From the IMG/VR virus record IMGVR_UViG_3300009105_000017, positions 1 to 34,322 of that record: a DNA stretch of 34,322 nt, one strand, 5' to 3'. The notes under the pieces were generated by a model. That model ran no database searches, had not been told where the DNA came from, and saw only the letters and a program-made list of their open reading frames with translations. The position numbers and the translations under genes were made by a program. The stretch comes from a virus. How positions within the stretch are numbered: position 1 is the stretch's first letter; each line of letters starts with the position of its first letter. This document shows positions 7,028-15,311 of this stretch, piece by piece.

Positions 7028-9783
7028 TACTGTGTTCTTTCCAGTTCATCGACAAACTCAAAACTCAAGTCTATCCTTGGGCAAAGTCCAACTAATTTCC
7101 ATTTGTATTCTCCTTCTTCTGTTGCCATTCTTTGTTTTCGAATAGCTGGATATAGAGATTTTAAATTACGAATTGAAGCTCGCTTCTCTATTGAGTGCCT
7201 CCTTTCTGGATTATACTGTCCTAATCTTTCTAAGTATGCTCTAAAATATCTGATAAATAGTTTTTGTATGATCCAATTATGTGGATTACTTTTCATATTT
7301 AGATCAAAGAAAGTTTCTACAAAACTTTTAAGTGGATCTATCTGTTCCATTAAAGCTCTTTTAGCAGTAATTCCAGAGCGGGGTTCTATAAAATATCTTC
7401 TTTTACTTAATCGTTCAAGTCCCTTAAGATGCCAATGAATAATACTCGCAAGTCCATCAGTCATTATTTGTCTATCTAATCCTAATATTTCTTCAGAAGT
7501 ACCTCTAAAACATTTATTAAATCTGATCATCATAAGTCTTTGAGACAATGCTCCTGTGTCGTCTGGTATAACTGGAGTTCTGTTTGTCATCATAAAGATT
7601 TTACATTCTAATAATTCAGACATTGCATCTTTATGCTTTGCTTCAGTATCTATATAATCTTGACCTATAATTTTTAGTAGAATAGGTACAAGAGATCTAA
7701 GTACTCCAAAATCCGCTCCTCTTGCTTCAGACATTACTGCTAATTTTTTACCGGGAAGATCTCCTAATCCAAATCTTCCTGCTATTTTATCAATTGAAAC
7801 AGCAGAATGAAAAGATGATCCAACACAGTTTTGAAAAATTTTAGCAAGAATACTCTTACCACTCCCAGGTACTCCTTCTAATATTAACATTTTATGTAAG
7901 AAGTATGAATCAGCTATTACATATCCACCATATTCTCGAATTAATTCTACTGATTCGACATCTTCTTCACAAGATGCCAGCAAAAAATCTATATATTGTT
8001 CGGGTGTTTTTTTACGATTTTTCCATTGTTCATATGTTATAGGTAACTCTTTATAAATATGATCGCCTTTATTTAGAGTCTTAATGTTATTATTGAGTGC
8101 CCATCCTTCTTTTGAAAATAGCTTACCCATAAGAATTCCATAACGACCACCTTTAAAAGCCCATCCCAATCCTCTTCTAAAGTCTGTAATAGATAAACAA
8201 CAATCTCTCATAATAATTTTAGTTAGTTGTTCTGCTTTATAAAAATCTATTTCTATTTTAACTGGTAATGCTGCATGAATATGGTTATAAATAAATGCTT
8301 GAGTTTGTGAAGGATTACACCTCTTCCAAATTTTTAACTTACTAAAGTAACACCAAAAATCACCGTTCATAGTTTTATGATGAGAATATATAATATGCTG
8401 TTTCTTAAGTAGTCCTGCCATATTTCTGAGATTTGCATCAGGATCAAATGAATCTCTATCAAAGGCTTTATCTTTTTTAATAATATTCCAAGTAGATTCT
8501 AAAGTTTTCTTTGTTATCTTCTTGGTTTTATTAATAATACTATTAAATAAGTATTCTCTAACCATACCAGACACGCCCATACTATGTATATCTCTTAACA
8601 GACCATCAATAATTTTACGATTCTGACCTTCATAACCACTTTCAATTAGCCAATCTGTTCTTAGTAATAACTCCTGTTGAATTTCTTCTTGGTAAGCAGC
8701 ATCATTAAGGATAGCCTGATCCATCATAAATTCAAATTCTTTTATGAAAGATGGATCTGTATCTTTCATAAGTAACGCCCACCCTTTTATAAGATCATAT
8801 GAGTTTAAACTTCTTCGCTTGAAATTATGAATTTTAGCAGAGATAGTGTTAATAGGATCTCCTTCATGATGGGAGAATACATATCCATTATCAAAAATTA
8901 TAACTCCTGGTACACCTGTGTCTGACTGTGGAGCAAGGTATCTATTATCTCCTTTGTCCTGATATCCAAGTTGTATCAAAGCAGCATCAGTTTTAACGGC
9001 TCTACAAAAAGATCCTATTTTTCCAGGAAGTCTGCTTGCTGATGGAAGATTAGATACGTCAAGTCTTTCAGAATATTGAGGAACATAATAAGGTTGCCAG
9101 TTTCCTTTAACATGAGAGTGTTCTCTCTTTACCATACTGATTCGTGGAAAGTTCTCTCCTGTTAAAGTTAAAGGGTCTACTATATTACGGAAGATCGGGG
9201 AAGCTGTAAAAATAGGTTGAGTAAGATTGAAATAGAAAGTAGCATCGGTGGGTATATTATCATGCTTCATCCACATTCCAATTTCTCTTGGGTATTGTGA
9301 TTCTTCAAGGAGAAATATAAGATGACATCGTAAGTATGGATCAATGCCAATTAAAAATGAACTACTGAAACGTATGATGTAAGTAGTGTTTAGAAATTCT
9401 GGTGGAAGGTAGTCTTTAATGAAAGTATCTGCATCTTCGACAGCATTAAAGTATTTTATTTCCTTTCCATATGTTTTTATATTGGTAGATGCATATTTGT
9501 CAAGATCTAATACCAACATAGTGATTGGTTCTTCTTTGAAATTTGTTAGTTTTCGATCTGTATCTATGATTTCGGGACGAATAGCAGTCCCCATTACCAT
9601 ACATGTATCAATTTTGTTTTGAAGTAATTGAAGTATTTTTAGTGCAGCTTCTGGAGTATTTTCTATGGTCTGAAGTCCAATATTGTTATTCCATGTTGGA
9701 CCACTATAAGTTCCGTCTATCTTGGTATACGGTCTATTCTGTATTCGTGATCGAACCAGAGTTATGTGAAATTTATCCTCCAT
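7027..9783 (-). CDS. AEP-like primase and D5-type SF3 helicase
   Basis: This 918-residue replication protein would prime and unwind phage DNA. The N-terminal half looks like an archaeo-eukaryotic-type primase: VLDLDKY near residue 93 supplies the acidic metal site and RCHLIFLLEE near 152-161 the catalytic His strand. The C-terminal third is a D5/SF3 helicase: Walker A EGVPGSGKS (636-644), Walker B region KKLAVMSEARG (about 679-689), and sensor CKIFMMTNRTPVI (about 727-739) with the Asn typical of SF3. The size fits phage primase-helicases. The ATG at 9783 was chosen over the TTG at 9798 because GAGGAA lies seven bases upstream. It overlaps the previous gene by 11 bases. Confidence 0.9.
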   Translation of the reverse strand: MEDKFHITLVRSRIQNRPYTKIDGTYSGPTWNNNIGLQTIENTPEAALKILQLLQNKIDTCMVMGTAIRPEIIDTDRKLTNFKEEPITMLVLDLDKYASTNIKTYGKEIKYFNAVEDADTFIKDYLPPEFLNTTYIIRFSSSFLIGIDPYLRCHLIFLLEESQYPREIGMWMKHDNIPTDATFYFNLTQPIFTASPIFRNIVDPLTLTGENFPRISMVKREHSHVKGNWQPYYVPQYSERLDVSNLPSASRLPGKIGSFCRAVKTDAALIQLGYQDKGDNRYLAPQSDTGVPGVIIFDNGYVFSHHEGDPINTISAKIHNFKRRSLNSYDLIKGWALLMKDTDPSFIKEFEFMMDQAILNDAAYQEEIQQELLLRTDWLIESGYEGQNRKIIDGLLRDIHSMGVSGMVREYLFNSIINKTKKITKKTLESTWNIIKKDKAFDRDSFDPDANLRNMAGLLKKQHIIYSHHKTMNGDFWCYFSKLKIWKRCNPSQTQAFIYNHIHAALPVKIEIDFYKAEQLTKIIMRDCCLSITDFRRGLGWAFKGGRYGILMGKLFSKEGWALNNNIKTLNKGDHIYKELPITYEQWKNRKKTPEQYIDFLLASCEEDVESVELIREYGGYVIADSYFLHKMLILEGVPGSGKSILAKIFQNCVGSSFHSAVSIDKIAGRFGLGDLPGKKLAVMSEARGADFGVLRSLVPILLKIIGQDYIDTEAKHKDAMSELLECKIFMMTNRTPVIPDDTGALSQRLMMIRFNKCFRGTSEEILGLDRQIMTDGLASIIHWHLKGLERLSKRRYFIEPRSGITAKRALMEQIDPLKSFVETFFDLNMKSNPHNWIIQKLFIRYFRAYLERLGQYNPERRHSIEKRASIRNLKSLYPAIRKQRMATEEGEYKWKLVGLCPRIDLSFEFVDELERTQ

Positions 9784-10099
9784 TACGTATTTCCTCAAAT
9801 GTTCTTCCTTTATTTATGATTTGATTAAGTGTTGGATTGGTTTCACATGCCTTTTGTATGTGGGGTCTTTGTAATAGAATCACAGGAGTTTCTTTTATTG
9901 TTAATGTTTTGATGCTGTGATTACTATCTCTGATTCTGAAAAGAAACTCTCTTGTGTCATTATGTTGGAAGATACTGGTGAACACTGGCCATTGTGCATT
10001 TGGAAATAATTTTTGTATTATAAGAGAACATTCAAGTTGGGCTGTCAAATCATTTATTTGTTTTCTTACCTCCTTGATCTTCTTCAGTTTCTGATTCAT
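9773..10099 (-). CDS. Hypothetical coiled-coil protein
   Basis: This 108-residue protein starts with a charged helix (KLKKIKEVRKQINDLTAQLE), probably a coiled coil, followed by a mixed beta region. I do not recognise it. The ATG overlaps the TGA of the helicase gene and has AGAGG upstream; its end overlaps the primase-helicase start. The tight coupling between two helicases suggests a replication accessory, such as a loader or clamp, but no motif proves this. Confidence 0.75.
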   Translation of the reverse strand: MNQKLKKIKEVRKQINDLTAQLECSLIIQKLFPNAQWPVFTSIFQHNDTREFLFRIRDSNHSIKTLTIKETPVILLQRPHIQKACETNPTLNQIINKGRTFEEIRNGG

Positions 10100-11571
10100 C
10101 CTCTGTTCCTCTCTGGATTGCCACTGGTGGCAGTCTCACGATATTGTTTTAATGCCTCCAGTAAACTGGTTTGTGTTCGATTCTTTTCAATTAACGCCGC
10201 ATATATTACTTCATCTACTGTATTCCTGAATAATAAATGGTGTACAAATACTGGCTTCTCTTGCCTCTGTCGATATAATCTATCTATCAGTTGAATATAA
10301 TGCTCCAAATTCCAGGTCAATCCATACCATAATAGTTGATTGCCCCCATATTGAAGATTTAATCCATGTGGGTCACTAGCAGGATTATATAACATCACGC
10401 TATGTATACCCATATTCCACTCTTGGATTGCATTCATAGCTTGTTTTTCTGTAGTAGAACCATCAATGTGTGGTGCAGTAGGAAAGATAGATTTTAAATC
10501 TTCTCGTTCAAACTGAAAATTGTATGCTATGATAGCATTTCCTATTCCTTCTAATATTCTTGCTCCTCCTTTCTGTCTAAGATCTACCATTTCTTTTAAC
10601 GTTTGTAACTTCTCATCATGAATTAATATTGTTCTCCGTCTGTCTCCTTTCCCTTGATATATTCTACCTTGAATAAACTGTCTTAGTTTCATAGATAATG
10701 ATGTTCTTGAGAAGGCTTCGATTTTAGCTTCTTCTAATTCAAGGAAAAATTCTTTTTCAAGTTCATCATATTGTTTTCGTAATCGTTCAGGTAAGTCTAA
10801 ATACATTGCATTGTAATGAATAGGAGGTAGTTCAACATAGTCTTCTTTTTTCATATAGATAACACGATCTTGTATACGTCTGCGTATAGCTTTTTTGGCT
10901 CCAGTTAATGGTATATATTTTGAGAAATTACCCATTGGGATTGCAGTAAAGAAACGTTTGCGGAAACTGGTGATGTTCTGACCTAAGCTATGTCCAAGAT
11001 CCATTGTATAAATTTGTCCAAACAAATCCATGATTCCATTAGGCACGGGGGTTCCTGTCATTGGATATCTATATTTAAACCTACCCATGTATCGTTTAAA
11101 TTTTCTAAATCTTTGAGTAGTGGAATGTTTCATTTTAGTAGACTCGTCATACACAACAAGATCAAAAGGTAAGAGTCTATCATGGTATTGAGTATCTAAT
11201 GTATCTACTAACCACGAAATACCTTCATAATTTATAAGATATATATGAGCAGGTGACATAAGAGCAAAGCGTTTCACACGTTCACTGGCTCCTACTGCGG
11301 CGTCACCATGAATTAAATTGAATCTTAAATATTGAGTATGTTTCCAAGCCTGTGCTTCTTGTCTCCAAGTGTTAAAAACAGCTTTTTTAGGGGCTATCAC
11401 TAAAGCTGCTTTAATCCATTTACGTTTTAATAACTGGTCTATTATAGTTAGTGCGATGATAGTTTTCCCGAGTCCTGTACCTAAAAAAAGAGCTGCATAT
11501 TTAAGATTAATGGCTTCAATTATAGCTCTCTTTTCATACTTATGTAGGTCATCCAATGTCAAAATCTTCAT
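10096..11571 (-). CDS. SNF2-type DEAD/H helicase
   Basis: This 491-residue superfamily 2 ATPase has Walker A GTGLGKT (31-37), Walker B DEST (142-145, a DExx box), motif III MTGTPVPN (171-178) and a motif VI-like DRLYRQRQ near the C-terminus. Phage proteins of this type usually sit in replication modules with VRR-NUC, as here, and are thought to remodel forks or aid recombination. The start is the ATG at 11571, with AAGGAG upstream; a longer frame adds 20 residues without support. The last residues, TATSGNPERNRG, come from a palindrome copy at 10116-10135, so the C-terminus was probably extended or rewritten by the repeat. Confidence 0.9.
   Translation of the reverse strand: MKILTLDDLHKYEKRAIIEAINLKYAALFLGTGLGKTIIALTIIDQLLKRKWIKAALVIAPKKAVFNTWRQEAQAWKHTQYLRFNLIHGDAAVGASERVKRFALMSPAHIYLINYEGISWLVDTLDTQYHDRLLPFDLVVYDESTKMKHSTTQRFRKFKRYMGRFKYRYPMTGTPVPNGIMDLFGQIYTMDLGHSLGQNITSFRKRFFTAIPMGNFSKYIPLTGAKKAIRRRIQDRVIYMKKEDYVELPPIHYNAMYLDLPERLRKQYDELEKEFFLELEEAKIEAFSRTSLSMKLRQFIQGRIYQGKGDRRRTILIHDEKLQTLKEMVDLRQKGGARILEGIGNAIIAYNFQFEREDLKSIFPTAPHIDGSTTEKQAMNAIQEWNMGIHSVMLYNPASDPHGLNLQYGGNQLLWYGLTWNLEHYIQLIDRLYRQRQEKPVFVHHLLFRNTVDEVIYAALIEKNRTQTSLLEALKQYRETATSGNPERNRG
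10116..10135. repeat. 20-bp palindrome, copy 5 (inside a gene)
   Basis: Plus strand GATTGCCACTGGTGGCAGTC. On the coding (minus) strand it reads TATSGN, seven codons before the helicase stop, and it lies just upstream of the next gene's start. Confidence 0.95.
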
Positions 11572-11818
11572 CCTGATCTGTCTCCTTAAAATATGAAGTA
11601 GGAACTCCAGCTCCACCATGAACCATTTCAACGGCTAACGCTGGACTAATCTCTTCTGCGTATAGAACATAATGTTCTCGGTTCATTGCTATCCGTGCAT
11701 ATAATGTCCATCGAGCAGGAGATACGTCAGTAATGACAACTCCAAAACCTTCAGCCATTATTTGTTCTAATAAAAAATCTGACTCGACAAACTTATATGA
11801 GATAAACCATTTAGTCAT
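11549..11818 (-). CDS. Hypothetical protein with acidic C-terminus
   Basis: This protein of about 89 residues is not recognised. It has a mixed alpha/beta N-terminus and ends in a very acidic tail, KETDQDEDFDIG, which resembles the EDFDFM tip of the phage SSB. A GTG at 11821 directly precedes the ATG at 11818; either could start it, with GGGGAG upstream. It overlaps VRR-NUC at its start and the SNF2 helicase at its end, so the three are translationally linked. Confidence 0.7.
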   Translation of the reverse strand: MTKWFISYKFVESDFLLEQIMAEGFGVVITDVSPARWTLYARIAMNREHYVLYAEEISPALAVEMVHGGAGVPTSYFKETDQDEDFDIG

Positions 11819-12122
11819 CACACATTACTCCCCTTATTTTATTTAATGCTTTTCTAACTCCAGTCTTACTATCAACTACAAATACCCATTGGTCTAATTC
11901 TGCCAGTCTGTTTAACTCTCGCTCTTGGGCCTTAGTTGGTGATTCTCCAGGTGCTTTACACTCTACAAAGAACACAAGACCTGGAAGAACGCATAGTCTA
12001 TCAGGTACATTACGTCTACCTGGAGAAGTAAACTTATATGCGTGACCACCCATTGATTCTACTTCATCACATAGATATGTTTCAATATCTCTTTCACTCT
12101 GTCTCTTTTGTGTTCTTTTCAC
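11811..12122 (-). CDS. VRR-NUC domain nuclease
   Basis: This 103-residue stand-alone VRR-NUC nuclease belongs to the PD-(D/E)xK group. Key residues are visible: PDR (40-42), with Asp41 as the first acid, then FFVECKAPGESPT with Glu54 and Lys56 as the E-x-K pair, and a following helix with Gln. Proteins of this length usually work beside an SNF2 helicase in phage replication modules, and that is the arrangement here; a structure-specific nuclease role is known for the family. It starts with GTG after AAGGAGGATTTATT. The GTG overlaps the TGA of the upstream gene. Confidence 0.88.
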   Translation of the reverse strand: MKRTQKRQSERDIETYLCDEVESMGGHAYKFTSPGRRNVPDRLCVLPGLVFFVECKAPGESPTKAQERELNRLAELDQWVFVVDSKTGVRKALNKIRGVMCDD

Positions 12123-12361
12123 AATAAATCCTCCTTCTTTAATGCATTCAATCGATTAAATCGACCGATAGTTCTTGCCAAAAGTCGTCTGCTTTTCGGT
12201 CGTTCATCTACTAAGTACTTCATTAACTTCAACACTTTGACTTTATCGAATTGTGAAATCTTACTACAGAAATATCCCCAATCGCTGCATATTTGTACAA
12301 ATTCTTGATGTTCTAACTTAGATACATGAGCCATTGAGAGTATTTCTTTAAATCCTTTCAT
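12119..12361 (-). CDS. Small basic protein
   Basis: An 80-residue helical protein with a basic central stretch (RPKSRRLLARTIGRFNRLN) that could bind nucleic acid. It has an excellent ribosome site (AAAGGAGGTGATTG) and overlaps VRR-NUC at its stop (GTGA). I do not recognise the family. The operon position suggests a replication or nuclease accessory. Confidence 0.75.
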   Translation of the reverse strand: MKGFKEILSMAHVSKLEHQEFVQICSDWGYFCSKISQFDKVKVLKLMKYLVDERPKSRRLLARTIGRFNRLNALKKEDLL

Positions 12362-12547
12362 TCAATCACCTCCTTTTTTCTCTTTTATTATCATCGGGAG
12401 TTTTTTACGGGGTTCAATAGGTGCTACAGTCTCCCCGTTTCCCACATAACTCTCGGTTTCTCCGTCAGGATATATTATGACATATTCTACTCCTTTAACA
12501 TTATAGTCTAAGTAAGTTCCCGGCCCTCTTAATATCTTAGCTGACAT
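12362..12547 (-). CDS. Small beta-rich protein
   Basis: A 61-residue protein with a probable beta-hairpin fold (GVEYVIIYPDGETESYVG) and a Lys-rich tail. The ribosome site TAAGGAAGTAATCAG precedes the ATG, and the stop lies next to the following start (TGAATG). It is not recognised. Confidence 0.7.
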   Translation of the reverse strand: MSAKILRGPGTYLDYNVKGVEYVIIYPDGETESYVGNGETVAPIEPRKKLPMIIKEKKGGD

Positions 12548-12551
12548 CTGA

Positions 12552-12707
12552 TTACTTCCTTATTTGTTGTATATCTGTATTAATGTTTCTAAGTACTTCA
12601 ATAAGTTGTTTGAGAGTAGTTACTATATCATCAACTCCTCCTTCAATAGTCATATCTATCTTTCGTACCCTATCTTCAATTAATTCGATTTGTTCTTCTA
12701 AACTCAT
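12552..12707 (-). CDS. Short coiled-coil protein, 51 residues
   Basis: The ATG at 12707 follows a near-perfect ribosome site (AAAGGAGGTGATGAC) and reads 51 codons to TAA at 12552-12554, four bases before the next start. The product begins MSLEEQIELIEDRVRKID and continues VTTLKQLIEVLRNINTDI: a regular helix with hydrophobic residues at heptad spacing and two Gly in the middle, so probably a helical hairpin or oligomer. The function is unknown. It fills the gap between the palindrome at 12725 and the next gene. Confidence 0.75.
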   Translation of the reverse strand: MSLEEQIELIEDRVRKIDMTIEGGVDDIVTTLKQLIEVLRNINTDIQQIRK

Positions 12708-12721
12708 GTCATCACCTCCTT

Positions 12722-13018
12722 TCAGACTGCCACCAGTGGCGATCTGGAAAGTTTAATTAGATCTGAAAGTTCACCGTCAATCCAAGTATCAACGGTGTTA
12801 TGATCTAACGAGTTAGGTTTTAATTCAATGCTAAGCATAAGCTCACCATGAAATAGTATTTTACGGACTGGTACATCTCTATAATTTATAACTTGAAGAT
12901 CTTTAATTGGATATCGGAAAACATAAACTGCTAATTCCAATCCTTGTTCTATCATATCATCAAGATGACAAATTAACATTCGTTGTGCAGTCATTACATC
13001 TTCAATAGTTTCTAACAT
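12722..13018 (-). CDS. Hypothetical protein ending in a palindrome
   Basis: A 98-residue protein starting at the ATG at 13018, with AAAGGATTG upstream. A longer frame inside the polymerase gene is less likely. The N-terminal helix (MLETIEDVMTAQRMLICHLD) is followed by a beta-rich domain. The final residues, SPLVAV, and the base before TGA are encoded by palindrome copy 6, so the natural C-terminus may have been replaced. The TGA lies just beyond the repeat. Not recognised. It follows DNA polymerase with a single-base gap. Confidence 0.75.
   Translation of the reverse strand: MLETIEDVMTAQRMLICHLDDMIEQGLELAVYVFRYPIKDLQVINYRDVPVRKILFHGELMLSIELKPNSLDHNTVDTWIDGELSDLIKLSRSPLVAV
12725..12744. repeat. 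20-bp palindrome, copy 6 (inside a gene end)
   Basis: GACTGCCACCAGTGGCGATC on the plus strand. The minus strand reads it as PLVAV in a frame different from the ATSGN copies. Directly downstream on the minus strand is TGAAAGGAGGT, stop and ribosome site together. Confidence 0.92.
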
Positions 13019-13019
13019 A

Positions 13020-15020
13020 TCAATCCTTTCTATATCTCTGAGCTTCATATCCTTCTGCTTTAATTGGGATATCCTTAGCCCAAGGTTGAAGTGTACACAT
13101 GAAATATGCCATGCTCTGCCAATTCATACAAGAAGATTCAGGAACCTCTGCAATACCTTCGTCGTGAACGGAACCTATTATTGTATAGCCAGCCTGTTCT
13201 GCGCAAAGCAGGCCGTACATCAATATGTCTCTCGCCATTGCTTGAACAATATTTTCTACCAGTAATCCTGGGTGGGTGCCAACCCTGAGAAATGTGTTGT
13301 TCTTTACTCCCATATAGGAGAGTTTTGAGGTCATTGGAACATTGTTTCCATTCACTTGGATGGACCATTCGGCGTTCACCAAAGCCTGTGGATAGGACAA
13401 ACGCCGACCTGAAGGCAAGAGAATGAATAAGTATCCTCCGGCTGACCGGAATTCCAAGCGAGTAGAGCCTGTTAATAGTATTTGAGGATCTTTTGAAATA
13501 ACAGCTTCATAAGCCTTTACGAATACATCGCTCCATAGATCACACACCTTTTTATATTTATTACGATAGAAATTCACATCTCTTTGTGCTTCTTTCTTAT
13601 CTAATATAATACCATAGTCACCAGCCACACGCATAAGAGCATTTGGTCCACCTCCATAACCAAGACCTAAGACACAAGGTTTTGCATAAGTTCTTTGATC
13701 TTTAGTTACATTGTCATATTTAATACCGAATCGAGCAGCAGCATAAGTTTTATATTGATCAAGTCCCTGTTTAAATTCTTCTGTTGTTACTGTATCATTA
13801 GCGCACCAATGAAGTATGACATTTTCTATACTCTTATAATCTACAATTAATAGTTTATAACTTGGACTTGCTTTAATTACTGGACGTATTAATTTTTTAG
13901 CTGTATTAGTTATATTTGGAAATTTCAGGCGTATATGTTCTATACGTCTGGAGTTAAAAAGTTCAATTATATATTCTGGATTATCATGTTTTGCTCTTGG
14001 TAGATTATGTATCTGTACTCCACGACCTGCATTTCTGCCTGTGTGCGCACCAAAATATACTGCATTACCTCTTACTCTATCATCTTTTTGACAACCTTCA
14101 GCGATTCTATCAAATTTTGCTGTACTACTAAGAGCAAGTTCTTTACGTAATTCTAATACTTCTATGCAATTAGTAGGTATTTCTCTGTCTGGTCCTAACC
14201 ATTTATCAACAGTCTCTTTTTTAAGATTTAAAATATTACAACCATTTTCATTAAGCCATTCCTTTATCTTAGCAGTCTGTTTACCTGTTTGAATTTTTTG
14301 ATTTGTAATACTTTGAAGTTTATTTTCTTGTGTTATTTTATTTTGTCGAAGCATATAAATAATAGAATTAACTGCTTCAATATCAACTGGCATACCTCTC
14401 CAATTTTGCATAACTACATGTTGCCAGATATATTGTTCTAATGGTAACAGTTCTTCCATAGGTAAACGTTTGATTGCCTTACGCATAATCTCCACATCAT
14501 TCATACAGTATTCATATAATTCTTTGAAGTCTTTTGGATTTTTAGAAGGGTTAGGTTTACCAGAAGGATTGAATGCAGTTCTTTTTTGAGGAGTGCAGCA
14601 TTTATTTATAAGCCGAGTAGATCCGGCAGTTTTTCCATAAGGAAGACCAACAGCTTTGACAAATTTATCTAATTTTAAAGGGTATCCAAAAGTTCCTGCG
14701 AGTGCCATACAATCAACGAATTTATTAAGAGGTATATTATTGGGTAGTTGTGGGGTATTCTCTATTGTCTGCCATTCAAATTCTGCATTATGCGCATAAA
14801 TTTTTATATCAGGATCTGCAATTGCATCAAACAGTGCGCCTGGACCTCTACGAGAATATCCATCAGTAGTAGCAATCCATAAATTTACTGGACTATCATC
14901 AAAAGCATAGGCTGCGCACCATACTTTAAATGAAGAATGATCTGTGTATTTATACAATCCTACTTTCTTAATATCCAGATCGCAGTAAGTTTCGAAGTCA
15001 AGCCATAGTTTAGTTGTCAT
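13020..15020 (-). CDS. Family A DNA polymerase with 3'-5' exonuclease
   Basis: This 666-residue replicative polymerase has both domains intact. Exonuclease: Exo I DFETYCD (8-14), Exo II YAHNAEFEW (75-83), Exo III YCMNDVEIM (171-179). Polymerase: motif A DYKSIEN (394-400), motif B RTYAKPCVLGLGYG (443-456) and motif C VHDE (618-621). Motif A lacks the usual DYSQIELR form but keeps the catalytic Asp and the Ile-Glu pair. The length fits phage polymerases found with DUF2815 and DUF2800 proteins, both encoded directly upstream. The start ATG overlaps the TGA of the 58-residue gene before it (ATGA). Confidence 0.94.
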   Translation of the reverse strand: MTTKLWLDFETYCDLDIKKVGLYKYTDHSSFKVWCAAYAFDDSPVNLWIATTDGYSRRGPGALFDAIADPDIKIYAHNAEFEWQTIENTPQLPNNIPLNKFVDCMALAGTFGYPLKLDKFVKAVGLPYGKTAGSTRLINKCCTPQKRTAFNPSGKPNPSKNPKDFKELYEYCMNDVEIMRKAIKRLPMEELLPLEQYIWQHVVMQNWRGMPVDIEAVNSIIYMLRQNKITQENKLQSITNQKIQTGKQTAKIKEWLNENGCNILNLKKETVDKWLGPDREIPTNCIEVLELRKELALSSTAKFDRIAEGCQKDDRVRGNAVYFGAHTGRNAGRGVQIHNLPRAKHDNPEYIIELFNSRRIEHIRLKFPNITNTAKKLIRPVIKASPSYKLLIVDYKSIENVILHWCANDTVTTEEFKQGLDQYKTYAAARFGIKYDNVTKDQRTYAKPCVLGLGYGGGPNALMRVAGDYGIILDKKEAQRDVNFYRNKYKKVCDLWSDVFVKAYEAVISKDPQILLTGSTRLEFRSAGGYLFILLPSGRRLSYPQALVNAEWSIQVNGNNVPMTSKLSYMGVKNNTFLRVGTHPGLLVENIVQAMARDILMYGLLCAEQAGYTIIGSVHDEGIAEVPESSCMNWQSMAYFMCTLQPWAKDIPIKAEGYEAQRYRKD

Positions 15021-15193
15021 TTCTTAATCACCTCTTCTAAATAGTACTCCATTATCATTTTAGCTTCATCGAATGTATTTGCCCGTGTCATAAACATATC
15101 TGCTACCGCAGGATTTTCTGACATTTTTTCCGCACTTTCAATTTTATGATCCAGAGCCTTCTTTAAATTTTCATATGCTTCATGTAAATCCAT
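15017..15193 (-). CDS. Small acidic helical protein, 58 residues
   Basis: The ATG at 15193 has an excellent ribosome site (TTAAGGAGGATAAA) and the frame ends in TGA overlapping the polymerase start. The product begins MDLHEAYENLKKALDHKIES and ends YYLEEVIKK. It is a Met-rich, wholly helical peptide with no known domain. The stop-start overlap means its translation probably feeds ribosomes into the polymerase gene, so it may act as a leader cistron, a polymerase partner, or both. Confidence 0.75.
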   Translation of the reverse strand: MDLHEAYENLKKALDHKIESAEKMSENPAVADMFMTRANTFDEAKMIMEYYLEEVIKK

Positions 15194-15207
15194 TTTATCC
15201 TCCTTAA

Positions 15208-15227
15208 GATTGCCACTGGTAGCAGTC
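15208..15227. repeat. 20-bp palindrome, copy 7
   Basis: Plus strand GATTGCCACTGGTAGCAGTC, followed after two bases by a partial inverted copy. On the minus strand it directly precedes the ribosome site of the 58-residue gene. Confidence 0.93.
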
Positions 15228-15243
15228 TCCTGCTACCAGTGGC
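15212..15243. terminator. Perfect 14-bp hairpin made of two repeat copies
   Basis: GCCACTGGTAGCAG (15212-15225) and CTGCTACCAGTGGC (15230-15243) are exact inverses with a 4-base loop. It lies between the SSB stop and the next leftward ribosome site. The stem is strong but lacks a T run, so it may be a processing site or an mRNA-protecting structure rather than a terminator. Confidence 0.6.
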
Positions 15244-15311
15244 TCCGATGATGATTATGATCTTGTGTTGGCCAGTCTCACAACACGATTCATATACTTC
15301 ATAAGCACTTC

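Noticed and set aside
10013-10036. Possible leftward promoter (TTGACA and TATAAT)
   Set aside because: Spacing is 20 bases, too long for sigma-70, and it lies inside a coding region.
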